This document shows positions 1 to 7,241 of a stretch of DNA of 14,740 nt, in pieces. The notes under the pieces were generated by a model. That model was not told the DNA's origin. It did no database searches and was given only the letters and a program-made list of their open reading frames with translations. How positions within the stretch are numbered: the first letter of the stretch is position 1; each line of letters starts with the position of its first letter. The translations under genes were made by a program, and so were the position numbers. This DNA is from Synergistales bacterium (GTDB lineage Bacteria; Synergistota; Synergistia; Synergistales; Aminobacteriaceae): the NCBI GenBank assembly GCA_025997935.1, contig BNVG01000042.1:1-14740 (forward strand), written 5' to 3'.

Positions 1-55
1 CAGGGTCTATGCCCTATTGATGAGTGTTATTCTAACATAAATAATATATCGTGTC

Positions 56-780
56 TTAAGCGGCCTCACAGGAAACAGATTTTTTCATCCTCCGTTGTGA
101 TGGAAAATCATGGTTGGTTAGCACATAAAATGGCAATAGAATAGCGAGTTTACGTTCCTCAAGCTCTTTTATGTCATGCTCAAGAAATTTGAACGACTTC
201 ACTTTGTAGTTATATTGTTCACCTTCGGAAAATTCTAAAGAAAGCGTTACTTCATCCGGCGTTTTCTTTGTCGTCTCCCAGTATATAATCCTTGCGTTCG
301 GGAATTTTATTGATATTTTACTCCCGTCCTCCGATAGCGTTTTTGTACGCAGGGCCTCGGCTAAGCCGTACTCAAAGACGCGGACAACGATACTTTCGTC
401 GTCGCCGATTTCGGCCTCGATGTGATAAGTATACGCGCCGCCTATTATGATAATGGTATCCGAGTGGAGGCGACGTAACTTTTTCGATACGTTTTCCGTG
501 TTGGGATAATCAACGGTACTGTCTAACGGGTGATTTGTACCGAACAGACCGTTGATGAATTGAATTATTAACCCGGCAATGAAGTCGCGCGTTTTTGTCG
601 TGAAGTATCTGCGAAAACCATTGCAAATACAAGAAGCTAAAAATCTATAACATTACAATGCGCAGAACATAATTGGTGGATTAATACTGCCACGCTTGAC
701 AATCGTATCAACTGCTTCAAGATTAAGTCGAATATTTGAGCCGTATCGCGTTCTTGTTTTTTGCCTGATTTTTTCGCCAC
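56..780 (-). pseudogene. Broken Rpn-family (PD-(D/E)XK) nuclease/transposase-like gene, left copy
   Basis: The N-terminal part starts at GTG 778-780 behind a GGGAGGA ribosome site (791-797) and reads VAKKSGKKQERDTAQIFDLI and on to RLSSVAV before running into a stop (637-639). The rest resumes in another frame, with IIQFINGLFG encoded at about 542-570. It continues through a PD-(D/E)XK-like core (SDTIIIIGG, then HIEAE at about 410-424) to EERKLAILLPFYVL and a stop at 56-58. In relatives as I recall them, LSSxAV is followed almost directly by FINGLFG, so about 113 bases look inserted; they are flanked by TTAAT direct repeats. After LLPFYVL the sequence leaves the family and ends in a 23-residue tail, where relatives have a longer C-terminus. 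The family is linked to recombination-promoting nucleases; this copy is probably dead. Only the family name, not a precise function, is supported. Confidence 0.72.
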
Positions 781-831
781 TTCGCGATTGTCCTCCCGCT
801 TCACTCAGCCGTTTCACCCAACCATGCCGCT

Positions 832-860
832 ATTCTATAGCAAAAAGCAGAACACATCAA
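832..860 (-). promoter_or_regulatory. Putative promoter of the Rpn-like pseudogene, left copy
   Basis: Read on the minus strand, TTGATG (855-860) and TAGAAT (832-837) are separated by 17 bases, about 50 bases upstream of the GTG start at 780. The spacing is ideal and the hexamers are moderate matches to sigma-70 consensus. Seen by eye only. Confidence 0.4.
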
Positions 861-1003
861 CTCAGAATGGTGTCTTACGCCGAATCTGTGGTCATGTTGG
901 GTATTATATTGTTCTGGTTACGTTGGTGGTCGGGCGGTTTATGAAACGGACCTGGGTATTATGTGTATGAGCTTCAAAATGTAAATAACACCCTAAGTTG
1001 AAA

Positions 1004-1054
1004 CCAAAAGATCCCAGCCCTTAAATTTGGATAGGATCTTTTGGGTCGGGATCT
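1004..1054 (+). other. Pair of mutually exclusive hairpins upstream of cstA
   Basis: CCAAAAGATCC (1004-1014) pairs perfectly with GGATCTTTTGG (1034-1044), an 11-bp stem with a 19-base loop. The overlapping segment AGATCCCAGCCC (1009-1020) can instead pair with GGGTCGGGATCT (1043-1054): seven perfect AGATCCC/GGGATCT pairs plus a weaker GCCC/GGGT part. Only one stem can form at a time. No T-tract follows, so it is not a standard terminator. It lies about 90 bases upstream of the predicted cstA -35, so it would not be in the cstA transcript from that promoter. It could be a decayed terminator, an operator or a mobile-element remnant. Confidence 0.4.
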
Positions 1055-1145
1055 GAGCATAAATATCTCGGCTCTTCGTTATTTATTCTCGAAAACGACA
1101 TCAAACTTCATCCTATAGTCATACCTAAATTAAAGAAATACCCCC

Positions 1146-1174
1146 TTGGTATATTAGCGTTTTTTGTATATACT
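1146..1174 (+). promoter_or_regulatory. Putative sigma-70-type promoter of cstA, left copy
   Basis: TTGGTA (1146-1151) and TATACT (1169-1174) are separated by exactly 17 bases. The start site would fall near 1181, leaving a leader of about 65 bases before the ATG at 1246. The leader ends in the strong ribosome site AGGGAGG (1232-1238), seven bases from the ATG. No CRP-like site or riboswitch is evident. Confidence 0.55.
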
Positions 1175-1245
1175 ACTATGAAGCGCGTTAAAAGTCCGGA
1201 GGGCGTATAATTGCGTAAGTAAATTAAACTCAGGGAGGTTTGCAA

Positions 1246-2757
1246 ATGAACACGTTTATGATCGGTTTAGTTATTCTGGTTGTGGGCGGCGCGGTTTACG
1301 GTAAAATCTGCGCGTCGGTCTTCGGGCCGGACGAACGCAAGACGCCGGCTTTCACCAAGGCGGACGGCGTCGACTTCGTCCCGATGAAGACATGGAGAAA
1401 CACCCTCATCAATCTGCTGAACATCGCGGGGACCGGCCCCGTACTCGGGCCGATTCAGGGAATTTTGTTCGGGCCCATAGCGTTAATCCTCATTCCTGTG
1501 GGATGCGTACTGGGCGGCGCTATGCACGACTACTTCTCGGGAATGATAGCGATGCGCAACGAGGGGGCGCAGATGCCCGCGCTCGTCAAGAAGTACTCCG
1601 GCAAAACCGTGAACGGCATTTATCAGGTGCTTGTGTGCTTGCTGATGTTGTTGGTGGGAGCGGTGTTCACCACCACCCCCGGCGACCTCACCGCGACGGA
1701 GACCTTCAGGTTTCTGGGAGTGGCGAAACCCGCGGAATGGGCATGGAGTGGGTATGTCATATGGGGCATATACGCCGTCATATTCGCTTATTATATAATA
1801 GCTGTTTTGTTCCCCATCGACGCTATCATCGGCAAAATTTATCCCATATTCGGATTTATTCTGTTGCTGTCGGCGGTCGGTCTGTTCATCGGCCTGTTTA
1901 CGGGAAATTATCCGCTTACTGAGCTTTCCTGGGAGAACTGGAAGGGTGTTCATCCTAGCGGACTCCACCTCATCCCGATATTCTTCATCACCGTGGCTTG
2001 CGGTATTGTGTCCGGGTTCCACTCAACGCAGACCGCTATAATCTCCCGTACCGTCACCCATGAGAAGCAGGGTAGTACGACGTTCTACTACACGATGATC
2101 CTCGAGGGATTCATCGCTATGGTTTGGGCGGCGGCGGCTATGGGCGCCCTCAACAAGGGCATCGCCGTCGGCGGCGCCACACCCACACCGGCTCCCGCTG
2201 TTGTCAGCATCGTCGCCTATGACATGCTGGGCACAGTCGGCGGAATCCTTGCCATTCTGGGCGTTATAGTGCTACCCATCACGTCCGGCGACACCGCGCT
2301 GCGCTCCCTGCGCCTGATGGTGGCCGACGCTATCGGCTACGACCAGAAGCCTATGGCAAACCGCCTTACGCTCTCCATAGTTATCTTTGTGCTTACTTTC
2401 GGCATTCTCTACTGGTCAAAGACCGACGCCAACGGATTCAGCATTCTGTGGAGATATTTCGCCTGGAGCAACCAGATGATCGCTATTTTCGCCTTCGCCA
2501 TTATCGCTATCTATCTATATGGCAGAGGCTACACGACAGCGCCTTATATGTCGCTACTTCCTGGTATGTGGTACGCCTTCATCACCTCTTCTTTTATTTG
2601 CAACGCCAATATTGGCTTCGGCCTGCCGATGAACACGGCCTACGGCATCGGCGCGGTGTTTGCTCTTGTTTACGCTTTCCTGATCTACAGGACGGGTAAG
2701 GCGCTGAACGCGTCCCGCCTGGCCGGAGAGCTGATTGAGCCCAAGCCCATTTATTAG
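1246..2757 (+). CDS. cstA: CstA-family peptide/pyruvate transporter, left copy
   Basis: A 503-residue, very hydrophobic inner-membrane protein with roughly a dozen or more membrane segments. The family signature NIAGTGPVLGPIQG lies at residues 59-72, followed by GPIALILIPVGCVLGGAMHD and the conserved RNEGAQMP/KYSG stretch. These identify the carbon-starvation protein A family. It is the short form; E. coli CstA is about 700 residues. Family members import peptides, or pyruvate in the BtsT branch, during nutrient limitation. Substrate cannot be decided from sequence, but the downstream serine-to-pyruvate gene makes either plausible. I chose ATG 1246 because AGGGAGG sits seven bases upstream; an in-frame TTG at 1240 is too close to it. 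The gene is monocistronic by signals: own promoter upstream, strong terminator downstream. Confidence 0.93.
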   Translation: MNTFMIGLVILVVGGAVYGKICASVFGPDERKTPAFTKADGVDFVPMKTWRNTLINLLNIAGTGPVLGPIQGILFGPIALILIPVGCVLGGAMHDYFSGMIAMRNEGAQMPALVKKYSGKTVNGIYQVLVCLLMLLVGAVFTTTPGDLTATETFRFLGVAKPAEWAWSGYVIWGIYAVIFAYYIIAVLFPIDAIIGKIYPIFGFILLLSAVGLFIGLFTGNYPLTELSWENWKGVHPSGLHLIPIFFITVACGIVSGFHSTQTAIISRTVTHEKQGSTTFYYTMILEGFIAMVWAAAAMGALNKGIAVGGATPTPAPAVVSIVAYDMLGTVGGILAILGVIVLPITSGDTALRSLRLMVADAIGYDQKPMANRLTLSIVIFVLTFGILYWSKTDANGFSILWRYFAWSNQMIAIFAFAIIAIYLYGRGYTTAPYMSLLPGMWYAFITSSFICNANIGFGLPMNTAYGIGAVFALVYAFLIYRTGKALNASRLAGELIEPKPIY

Positions 2758-2791
2758 GCCATTGGGTCATCCGTTAAAGCCAAGAGCCGCT

Positions 2792-2830
2792 TTGCAATCC
2801 TCTGTATTACCCTCCGGAAGAGGACTGCAA
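2792..2830 (+). other. Hairpin in the cstA 3' untranslated region
   Basis: TTGCAATCCTCT (2792-2803) pairs with AGAGGACTGCAA (2819-2830): 12 bp with one A-C mismatch and a 15-base loop, followed by GTTTTC. It precedes the main terminator by about 35 bases. It may be a weak first terminator or a 3'-end stabilising structure. Confidence 0.45.
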
Positions 2831-2864
2831 GTTTTCATAGCTCTGTAACAAAATTCACTTATAC

Positions 2865-2904
2865 GCCCGTGCGGAATCTACGGATTTTGCACGGGCTTTT
2901 TTTT
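2865..2904 (+). terminator. Intrinsic terminator after cstA, left copy
   Basis: GCCCGTGC (2865-2872) and GCACGGGC (2889-2896) form a perfect GC-rich 8-bp stem with a 16-base loop, followed at once by eight T residues (2897-2904). A textbook Rho-independent terminator, about 110 bases after the cstA stop, separating cstA from the symporter gene. Confidence 0.9.
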
Positions 2905-2992
2905 GAGTAATTGCGGCAAGCGGCGGGCTCGAAGGCTTGTCGCTATTTTTAATCTTGGCGCTGTTATTCCAATATTTTACTTGTGGAAATAT

Positions 2993-3023
2993 TTGAAAAA
3001 ATTTCGCAGAACTCTATTATAAT
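2993..3023 (+). promoter_or_regulatory. Putative promoter of the symporter-sdaA unit, left copy
   Basis: A perfect -10 box TATAAT (3018-3023) with TTGAAA (2993-2998) 19 bases upstream, slightly long. It lies between the cstA terminator and the symporter start. The leader would be about 45 bases and ends in AAGGGGA (3058-3064). The 2758-3073 gap otherwise holds only the two hairpins described. Confidence 0.5.
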
Positions 3024-3073
3024 AGGGAAAGTTGGTGTCTTTAGATTCTTAATTATAAAGGGGACGTTCGCTT

Positions 3074-4261
3074 ATGGAAAAAGCCAAGCTGGGTCTTATC
3101 CCGAGGTTGATTATCGCTATCATAATAGGTATTGCATTAGGAAGTTACGCTCCCGTGCCTCTCAACCGTCTCATCGTCACTCTGTCGTCGTTTTTCGGTT
3201 CTTTCCTGAAGTTCGTCATACCTATGATGATTCTCGCGTTTGTCACTATGGGAATAGCCGACCTGACTCAGGGCGCGGGCAAGCTGCTCGGTTTTACGGC
3301 TGCCCTGTCCTACGGCTCTACGCTTGTAGCGGGCGCCTGCGCGTTTTTCGTGGCGATACACCTCTTTCCGCACTTCATCTCCGGCGATATACTGAGCACG
3401 ATAGGAGATCCGGAGGCCGGTATGCTCAGCCCGTATTTCGCTCTGCCCATTCCTCCAATATTAGATGTCATGTCCGCCGTGGCGCTTGCGTTTGTCCTGG
3501 GGCTTTGCATAAGCTCCATGAGAGGGCGCGAGATCAATAACGCCCTCTACAACGGGATGAGCGAATTTTCGGTCGTGATAAACAAGACGCTGCATACGGT
3601 CATAATCCCGCTACTGCCGCTTTATATCTGCGGCACTTTCATAAACATGACGGTAAGCGGCCAAACGTTCACCATCCTCGGGATTCTCTGGAAGGTCTTC
3701 CTGACGGTCATAATTCTTCACCTGGCGGATCTTCTGTTTGTATTCGGCGTCGCCGGCGCCGTGAGCGGGAAGAATATGTTCAGCCTTATGAAGAACCAGA
3801 TACCCGGATACCTGTCGGCTATCGGCACCCAGTCGTCAGCGGCTACTATCCCCGTCAACCTCAAATGCGCCGAGGCGGACGGAGTGTCGAGTGAAATCCG
3901 CAATTTTGTAGTTCCCCTGTGCGCGAATATCCACATGTGCGGTTCGATGATAACGATCACCAGCTGTGTCACGGCCGTGTTTCTTATCTACAACATGCCG
4001 ATACACATTGGCATTATAATGCCTTTTATCATGACGCTCGGCATAGCGATGATGGCCTCTCCCGGCGCTCCCGGCGGCTCGATAATGACCGCGCTCCCGT
4101 TTTTGCCGATGATAGGCATAGCTTCGGACAGCGCGATAGCGAGCCTTCTTATAGCCCTTTACATCACTCAGGACAGCTTCGGCACGGCCTGTAACGTGTC
4201 GGGCGACAACGCCATTGGCGTGGTGGTAGACACGTTTTATCAGAAATATATCAAAAAATAA
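3074..4261 (+). CDS. SDF-family sodium:amino-acid symporter, probably neutral substrate, left copy
   Basis: A 395-residue membrane protein of the dicarboxylate/amino acid:cation symporter (GltPh/SstT) fold: about eight membrane helices and two re-entrant loops. Visible landmarks are hairpin loop 1 TQSSAATIP (252-260), hairpin loop 2 GAPGGS, and helix 8 QDSFGTACNVSGD (366-378). Compared with GltPh, Asp394, Thr398, Asn401 and Asp405 are kept (D367, T371, N374, D378), but the position of Arg397, which binds the acidic side chain, is Gly370. The NMDGT sodium motif reads HMCGS (287-291). Loss of the arginine argues against glutamate/aspartate and for a neutral amino acid; sdaA just downstream suggests serine or threonine (inference). 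The HxxGS form resembles a known Firmicutes-type subfamily as I recall it. Start ATG 3074 follows AAGGGGA by nine bases. Not named sstT because identity is not shown. Confidence 0.88.
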   Translation: MEKAKLGLIPRLIIAIIIGIALGSYAPVPLNRLIVTLSSFFGSFLKFVIPMMILAFVTMGIADLTQGAGKLLGFTAALSYGSTLVAGACAFFVAIHLFPHFISGDILSTIGDPEAGMLSPYFALPIPPILDVMSAVALAFVLGLCISSMRGREINNALYNGMSEFSVVINKTLHTVIIPLLPLYICGTFINMTVSGQTFTILGILWKVFLTVIILHLADLLFVFGVAGAVSGKNMFSLMKNQIPGYLSAIGTQSSAATIPVNLKCAEADGVSSEIRNFVVPLCANIHMCGSMITITSCVTAVFLIYNMPIHIGIIMPFIMTLGIAMMASPGAPGGSIMTALPFLPMIGIASDSAIASLLIALYITQDSFGTACNVSGDNAIGVVVDTFYQKYIKK

Positions 4262-4268
4262 CTCAAGC

Positions 4269-4305
4269 GAGCGACTCGTCGGCTCTTTGCCCGGCGCGGT
4301 CGCTC
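4269..4305 (+). other. Intercistronic hairpin between symporter and sdaA
   Basis: GAGCGAC (4269-4275) and GTCGCTC (4299-4305) are perfect inverted repeats around a GC-rich 23-base interior in the 71-base gap between the symporter stop and the sdaA start. No T-run follows, so full termination is unlikely. It could modulate read-through or mRNA stability, or hide the sdaA ribosome site just downstream. Confidence 0.4.
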
Positions 4306-4332
4306 AGCTTTATGCCGAGGGTGGTGTGTGCT

Positions 4333-5703
4333 TTGATAAGTGTGCTTGACATCTTCAAGATAGGGGTAGGCCCGTCGAGTTCCCATACCGTCGGGCCTAT
4401 GCTGATTGGCGGGAGCTTTATAAAAGAACTTGCCGATAAAAAATTTTCGCCTGTTCATATAGCGATAGACCTGCACGGTTCCTTGGCGCTGACCGGCAAA
4501 GGGCACAGCACCGACAGGGCGACCGTACTGGGGCTTGCCGGGTTTGAGCCCGAGACAGTTGACATAGACGTGTCGGCGTCGTTCACCTCGGGCGTCAAGA
4601 AAATCAAGAGGATGAAACTCGGATATTTCGGTACGGAAATAGATTTCGACTGGGATAAGGATATAACTTTCTTGCCCGACAACCTTCCGTTGCATGAAAA
4701 CGGAATGATTCTGCGGGCGTACGACTCGACCGGCTCCGTTTTTTCAAGCGTCTACTACTCCACCGGCGGCGGATTTTACTGCAAGGCTGAAGACTTTAAC
4801 TCTCACGGCGTTAAAGTTGCCGATACGGAAACACTTATACCTTATCCCTATAACACGGCGGACGGTTTGATAGCGGCGTGCCACGAGACGGGGCTGTCCC
4901 TGTCCGGCCTTGTACTGCTGAATGAAACAGCGCTTCACGGCAGAGAATATTTGAGCGAACGATTAGCCAAGATATGGAAGGTAATGCGCGAGAGCATGGA
5001 ACGCGGCATGGCGTCCGAAGGGCTCCTGCCGGGTCAGTTGAGGGTTCCGAGGAGGGCCATAGGCCTCAAGCGCAGGCTGAAGTCCATAAACGCGCTCTCG
5101 CATGACCCCATGAACATCATAGACTGGGTCAATATGTTCGCCTTCGCCGTCGCGGAGGAGAACGCCGCCGGTGGCCGTGTCGTAACCGCGCCCACCAACG
5201 GAGCGTGCGGCATAATCCCGGCGGTTCTCGCTTATTATGACAAATTTGTCTGCGCCGTCACGCCGGATTCTTACGAAAGATACTTTATGGCGTCGGGGGC
5301 AATAGGAGCGCTGTACAAAGCGAACGCATCTATATCAGGAGCGGAAGTAGGCTGTCAGGGAGAAATAGGGGTCGCGTGTTCTATGGCTTCGGCCGGCCTT
5401 GCCGAGCTTATGGATTGCTCGCCGGAGCAGGCTTGCGCCGCGGCTGAAATCGCTATGGAACACAATCTGGGCCTGACCTGCGACCCCGTAGACGGACTTG
5501 TGCAGGTTCCGTGTATAGAACGAAACGCTATAATGGCGGTGAAGGCTATAAACGCCGCCCGAATGTCTCTGTCCCGAACGACGCCCCCGCGCGTATCTCT
5601 CGATAAAGTCATAGAAACAATGTACGAGACGGGGCAGGATATGAACGCTAAATACCGCGAAACATCACAGGGAGGTTTAGCGAAAAATATAACGTGCCGG
5701 TGA
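4333..5703 (+). CDS. sdaA: L-serine dehydratase, single-chain [4Fe-4S] type, left copy
   Basis: Converts L-serine to pyruvate and ammonia in the cytoplasm. The 456-residue chain matches E. coli SdaA (454) along its length. The N-terminal domain carries [11 protein letters not shown] (13-23). The C-terminal catalytic domain carries [30 protein letters not shown] and VPCIERN. The cluster cysteines are C341, C383 and C394, with the same spacing as the Legionella enzyme. The penultimate residue, C455, matches the C-terminal cysteine that plugs the active site there. Start TTG 4333 is preferred because it begins MISVLDIFK, aligning with E. coli MISLFDMF, and GAGGGTGG lies just upstream. ATG 4312 would add seven residues and has no ribosome site. 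It likely shares the symporter's transcript. The cluster makes the enzyme oxygen-sensitive, fitting anaerobic serine fermentation. Confidence 0.95.
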   Translation: MISVLDIFKIGVGPSSSHTVGPMLIGGSFIKELADKKFSPVHIAIDLHGSLALTGKGHSTDRATVLGLAGFEPETVDIDVSASFTSGVKKIKRMKLGYFGTEIDFDWDKDITFLPDNLPLHENGMILRAYDSTGSVFSSVYYSTGGGFYCKAEDFNSHGVKVADTETLIPYPYNTADGLIAACHETGLSLSGLVLLNETALHGREYLSERLAKIWKVMRESMERGMASEGLLPGQLRVPRRAIGLKRRLKSINALSHDPMNIIDWVNMFAFAVAEENAAGGRVVTAPTNGACGIIPAVLAYYDKFVCAVTPDSYERYFMASGAIGALYKANASISGAEVGCQGEIGVACSMASAGLAELMDCSPEQACAAAEIAMEHNLGLTCDPVDGLVQVPCIERNAIMAVKAINAARMSLSRTTPPRVSLDKVIETMYETGQDMNAKYRETSQGGLAKNITCR

Positions 5704-5747
5704 GCGGGTGACGCGCGCGAATTTTTGCTGTTTTTGTTATTATTTTG

Positions 5748-5775
5748 TTGTATTGTACCGAAACATGTATATAGT
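5748..5775 (+). promoter_or_regulatory. Weak putative promoter of the HD-GYP-rarA unit, left copy
   Basis: TTGTAT (5748-5753) and TATAGT (5770-5775) are 16 bases apart in an AT-rich gap after sdaA. The preceding T-rich stretch (5721-5750) has no convincing stem, so read-through from sdaA is also possible. Confidence 0.35.
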
Positions 5776-5818
5776 ATTAGCATTTAACTTGAAGCCCGCT
5801 TGCCGGTGAGGTGTGTCG

Positions 5819-7015
5819 ATGAAACAAATGACGTGGAACGTGGCTCTCGGAGAGCTTTTGAGCGTAGAAGGCGTTGTGGCCGAGGATATAATATCAAAAA
5901 ACGGCCCGGTGCTTCTGCCGGCCGGGGTCAATTTAGGCTCTCTCAGAGAAGCGGAACCCGAAATCGTTTCGCTTCTTTTGAAGCACGGCATAACCCACGT
6001 CAGAGTCAGAAGCGTACCGGACATTACGGCCGGAGAGTTCAGGACGGCTCTGCGCTCGCTTGTCCCCGCCGTGGCCGAGCTGAACCCTGTGCTGACGCAG
6101 CTCGCGGTCAGCCAGCTTGGCGCTATCTATCAAAACATAGAAGACCGCAAAACCAGAGAGCGCGGCATAAGAACGATGCTCATGATAGCCTCGCGGCTAC
6201 CGAGGGAAATTCGCAGAACGCCCTCCATAACGCTTTCGATGGTCGACTCAAACGACCGAGAGGGCGAGCGCGATTATATTCATGCCGTCAACACGGCTCT
6301 TTTGGCCGGTTATATAGCTCAGAGGGTTTTTCCGATATGGCCGGCGTTTGTGGAATCCTGCGTTATGGGCGGCTTCTTTCACGACATAGGCAAGGCCTTT
6401 CTCGCGGAACTGCCAACGTCACAGCCTCACCGGAACAAAAATATCCTGCCGGGCGAGACCAAAATTTACAATTTGCATACTCTGCTTGGGGAGGCCCTTC
6501 TGCGGGACGTCGGCGTAAGCGACTTTTACATTCTGAGCGCCGTGCGTTCGCATCACGAAAAATGGGACGGAAGCGGCTCTCCCGACCGTCTCAGCGGGGA
6601 AGACATCCCGGCTGCGGGGCGTATTGTGGCGGTGGCGGACGCGTTTGAAAACCTGACGAGCAGCTTGCTGGCCGACGACCCCCGCCGTTCCAAAAAAGCC
6701 GTTTCCACCATGATATGTATGACCAACTCCGATTTTGACAGGCGAATAGTTCGCGCGCTTCTTGCCTCGATAGGTCTCTATCCGCCGGGCGCTGTGGTTA
6801 TTCTGTCGGACGGGAGAATCGGAATTGTGTTGGAGACTAAGGAGCGCAACCTGCTTTGCCCGCGCGTATTGGTCTGTATCGACAAAAACAACCGCCGCGT
6901 CACGCCTTTTGAGATACTGAACATCCATAAGGAAGGGACTGTCTATATAAAAGAAGCCATAGACGATTTCGGCAAACGAAAACAGGAACACTTGGCCGCC
7001 GAGGTGGTTGGTTAG
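5819..7015 (+). CDS. HD-GYP-type phosphohydrolase with degenerate GYP motif, left copy
   Basis: A 398-residue soluble protein with no membrane segments or receiver domain. The N-terminal ~140 residues contain an LPAGV...[12 protein letters not shown] segment typical of HD-GYP proteins. The HD domain follows: H155, the pair H188-D189 with K192 (FFHDIGK), H220, H245-H246-E247 and D274 ([10 protein letters not shown]). This is a full metal-ligand set. The eponymous motif HHExxDGSGYP reads [11 protein letters not shown] (245-255), so GYP is GSP. After the HD domain, [17 protein letters not shown] is the usual C-terminal extension. HD-GYP enzymes hydrolyse cyclic di-GMP or other cyclic dinucleotides; the altered motif leaves activity or specificity open. 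ATG 5819 is chosen over GTG 5813 because GAGG (5808-5811) is seven bases upstream. Its 3' end overlaps or abuts rarA, suggesting translational coupling. Confidence 0.86.
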   Translation: MKQMTWNVALGELLSVEGVVAEDIISKNGPVLLPAGVNLGSLREAEPEIVSLLLKHGITHVRVRSVPDITAGEFRTALRSLVPAVAELNPVLTQLAVSQLGAIYQNIEDRKTRERGIRTMLMIASRLPREIRRTPSITLSMVDSNDREGERDYIHAVNTALLAGYIAQRVFPIWPAFVESCVMGGFFHDIGKAFLAELPTSQPHRNKNILPGETKIYNLHTLLGEALLRDVGVSDFYILSAVRSHHEKWDGSGSPDRLSGEDIPAAGRIVAVADAFENLTSSLLADDPRRSKKAVSTMICMTNSDFDRRIVRALLASIGLYPPGAVVILSDGRIGIVLETKERNLLCPRVLVCIDKNNRRVTPFEILNIHKEGTVYIKEAIDDFGKRKQEHLAAEVVG

Positions 7016-7241
7016 AAAGTTGGTTAAGCCAATTAGCGATACGCCCTTAGCCGAGGGAATGAGGGGGCGAGCATTGGACGAATATTGCGGGCAAAGGCAT
7101 CTTATGGACACAGGCGCGCCGATGCGAAGCCTTATCGAGTCAAGTCGTGTGCCGAGTTGCATTCTCTATGGGCCTCCCGGCGTTGGAAAAACCACCCTCG
7201 TGCGGCTCATAGCCAAACACACGGGGCGCAGTCTGCTCGAG

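Larger units (their letters stand above)
781..1245. other. Divergent intergenic region between pseudogene and cstA
   Basis: About 465 bases with no convincing gene. Two overlapping plus-strand open frames (696-944 and 761-970) lack a ribosome site and family resemblance, and partly overlie the antisense of the pseudogene. The region holds the pseudogene promoter, an alternative-hairpin element (1004-1054) and the cstA promoter and ribosome site. The rest is AT-rich and shows nothing I recognise. Confidence 0.6.
1..7241. repeat. Left arm of a 14.7-kb inverted repeat
   Basis: This arm is the reverse complement of 7500-14740. The correspondence starts at the first and last base of the window and runs to the CTCGAG at 7236-7241, including intergenic DNA, promoters and terminators. 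I see mismatches only at 7016, 7056, 7066, 7070 and 7073. Such identity over coding and non-coding DNA means one arm is a very recent copy of the other. Because this arm continues naturally into the spacer (the rarA frame stays open and family-like to about 7505), it is the arm that best represents the genome. Most likely an amplification or assembly fold-back; a true chromosomal inverted duplication is the alternative. Confidence 0.98.

Noticed and set aside
1..55. Terminal AGGG-CATAGA-CCCT mini-hairpin, possible insertion-sequence end or linear-replicon telomere
   Set aside because: The four-base stem is too short, no transposase is seen, and identical ends follow automatically from the palindrome.
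111..123. TGGTTGGTTAGCA shared with the HD-GYP/rarA junction (right-arm version near 7725-7736)
   Set aside because: A single 13-base match in about 7.4 kb of unique sequence is expected roughly by chance.
696..970. Two plus-strand open frames near the left end (and mirrors at 13771-14045)
   Set aside because: No ribosome site, low-complexity-free but unrecognisable products, and partial overlap with the antisense of the pseudogene's 5' end and its promoter.
1206..1211. TATAAT just upstream of cstA as the main -10 box
   Set aside because: No -35-like hexamer at 16-18 bases; it would leave a very short leader. The TTGGTA/TATACT pair with 17-base spacing is better.
5679..5729. AGCGAAAAAT ... 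ATTTTTGCT repeat around the sdaA stop as a terminator
   Set aside because: The arms are AT-rich and imperfect, about 30 bases apart, with the left arm inside the coding region; not a convincing terminator.
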